64,000 nucleotides of DNA, from contig JBPOFN010000001.1 of the NCBI GenBank assembly GCA_051251725.1, forward strand, positions 62,001 to 126,000, given 5' to 3'. A model generated the notes under the pieces. It had not been told where the DNA came from. It did not search any database and saw nothing but the letters and a program-made list of their open reading frames with translations. The stretch's first letter is position 1. Each line of letters opens with the position of its first letter. The translations under genes and the position numbers were made by a program. Shown here in pieces: positions 63,565 through 64,000 of the stretch. The DNA is from JALZUE01 sp051251725. GTDB lineage: Bacteria > Pseudomonadota > Gammaproteobacteria > Enterobacterales > Alteromonadaceae.

Positions 63565-64000
63565 CTATTTAATTTGTTTACAGATCATTTCATAAGCGGC
63601 TTGAATGTCTTGGGTTTTTTGTTTTGCGACTTCCATCATTTCTTTTGGTAGCCCTTTTGCCACTAATTTATCAGGGTGATGCTGCGACATCAGTTTGCGA
63701 TAGGCTTTTTTCACGGTTTTTTCGTCGCTATCATTACTGACACCTAAAACTTTATAAGCATTTTCTAACTGCGTTGTGGTTGTAGGTTGATGTTGTTGAC
63801 TACCACCGGCAGATTGTCCGCCATGAAATTGAGCACCTGCAACGATCATTTCTAATAAGCGGTCGAGATCTCGTGTTGAAAAGCCAAGATGCTGGGCGAT
63901 GGTATGTAAAACAGCACGTTCTTCTTGGTCTAATGTCCCATCAGCAAAGGCTAATTGAATTTGAATTTCGAGAAACATCATGATCAAGTCTTCACGACCA
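63565..64000 (-). CDS. djlA: DjlA co-chaperone, N-terminus beyond window
   Basis: The C-terminal ~145 residues of DjlA, an inner-membrane J-domain protein that works with DnaK. The open frame runs to the window edge (GREDLIMMFLEIQIQLAFADG), so the true start and membrane anchor are outside; the internal TTG/ATG near 63987 is not a start. The end of the TerB-like domain is followed by a Gln/Gly linker (AGGSQQHQPTTTT) and a terminal J domain with HPD in SQHHPDKLVAKG. Confidence 0.93.
   Translation of the reverse strand, partial: GREDLIMMFLEIQIQLAFADGTLDQEERAVLHTIAQHLGFSTRDLDRLLEMIVAGAQFHGGQSAGGSQQHQPTTTTQLENAYKVLGVSNDSDEKTVKKAYRKLMSQHHPDKLVAKGLPKEMMEVAKQKTQDIQAAYEMICKQIK

Overview
The window looks like chromosomal DNA of a low-GC marine gammaproteobacterium of the Alteromonadales, most likely Colwellia/Thalassotalea-like. 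The basis is the E. coli-like order of the thrLABC and iscRSUA-hscBA-fdx operons, YebG with a LexA box, AT-rich coding sequence, a PEP-CTERM remnant, and genes for degrading red-algal agar. The genus is an inference. No rRNA, tRNA, CRISPR array, phage or complete transposase gene was seen.

Layout. 1-4742: threonine operon with a Thr/Ile-rich leader peptide and attenuator. 4852-6772: overlapping operon of a CheY-like receiver, a CheC-like phosphatase and a PAS-GGDEF cyclase, with an unannotated 31-residue membrane peptide just upstream. 7224-10543: YgjP, YebG, TrhA and an unknown lipoprotein. 10544-11691: decayed region with an orphan terminator, a frameshifted PEP-CTERM gene remnant and a MITE-like inverted repeat. 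11692-18997: isc operon with two IscR-type palindromes, then cysE and trmJ. 19306-20974: suhB and a uroporphyrinogen methyltransferase.

21165-30206 is an agar-catabolism locus. A GH50 exo-beta-agarase lipoprotein should release neoagarobiose and a GH117 enzyme should split it to D-galactose and 3,6-anhydro-L-galactose (AHG). An aldehyde dehydrogenase and an enolase-superfamily cycloisomerase should convert AHG to 2-keto-3-deoxy-L-galactonate. A zinc dehydrogenase plus a KduD-like SDR could then epimerise that to KDG. A GntR/FCD regulator sits at one end, and the same short palindrome (ATTGTTAACAAT, or TTGTATACAA at the regulator's own promoter) precedes the regulator, the catabolic genes and both hydrolases. 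No TonB receptor, sugar transporter, KDG kinase or aldolase is present here.

30450-40188: a DEAD-box helicase, then a second carbohydrate module. It contains a 1152-residue ThuA/beta-propeller/PKD/cytochrome c lipoprotein, a dienelactone hydrolase, a GH16 lipoprotein interrupted by what looks like a circularly permuted discoidin domain, and a GH9-like protein.

41531-57241 is a nitrate assimilation island: SUMT, NirD, NirB, a fused DmsB-DmsC-type subunit, a cytoplasmic NasA-type nitrate reductase, HtpX, a PP2C-kinase fusion and a NarK-type transporter. Three -24/-12 (sigma-54) promoters with NtrC-like half-sites precede nirB, nasA and narK, which points to control by nitrogen status. The window ends with a Tas-like aldo-keto reductase, a DUF4442 protein, a predicted outer-membrane protein, a proline-threonine-linker lipoprotein, RidA and the 3' part of djlA.
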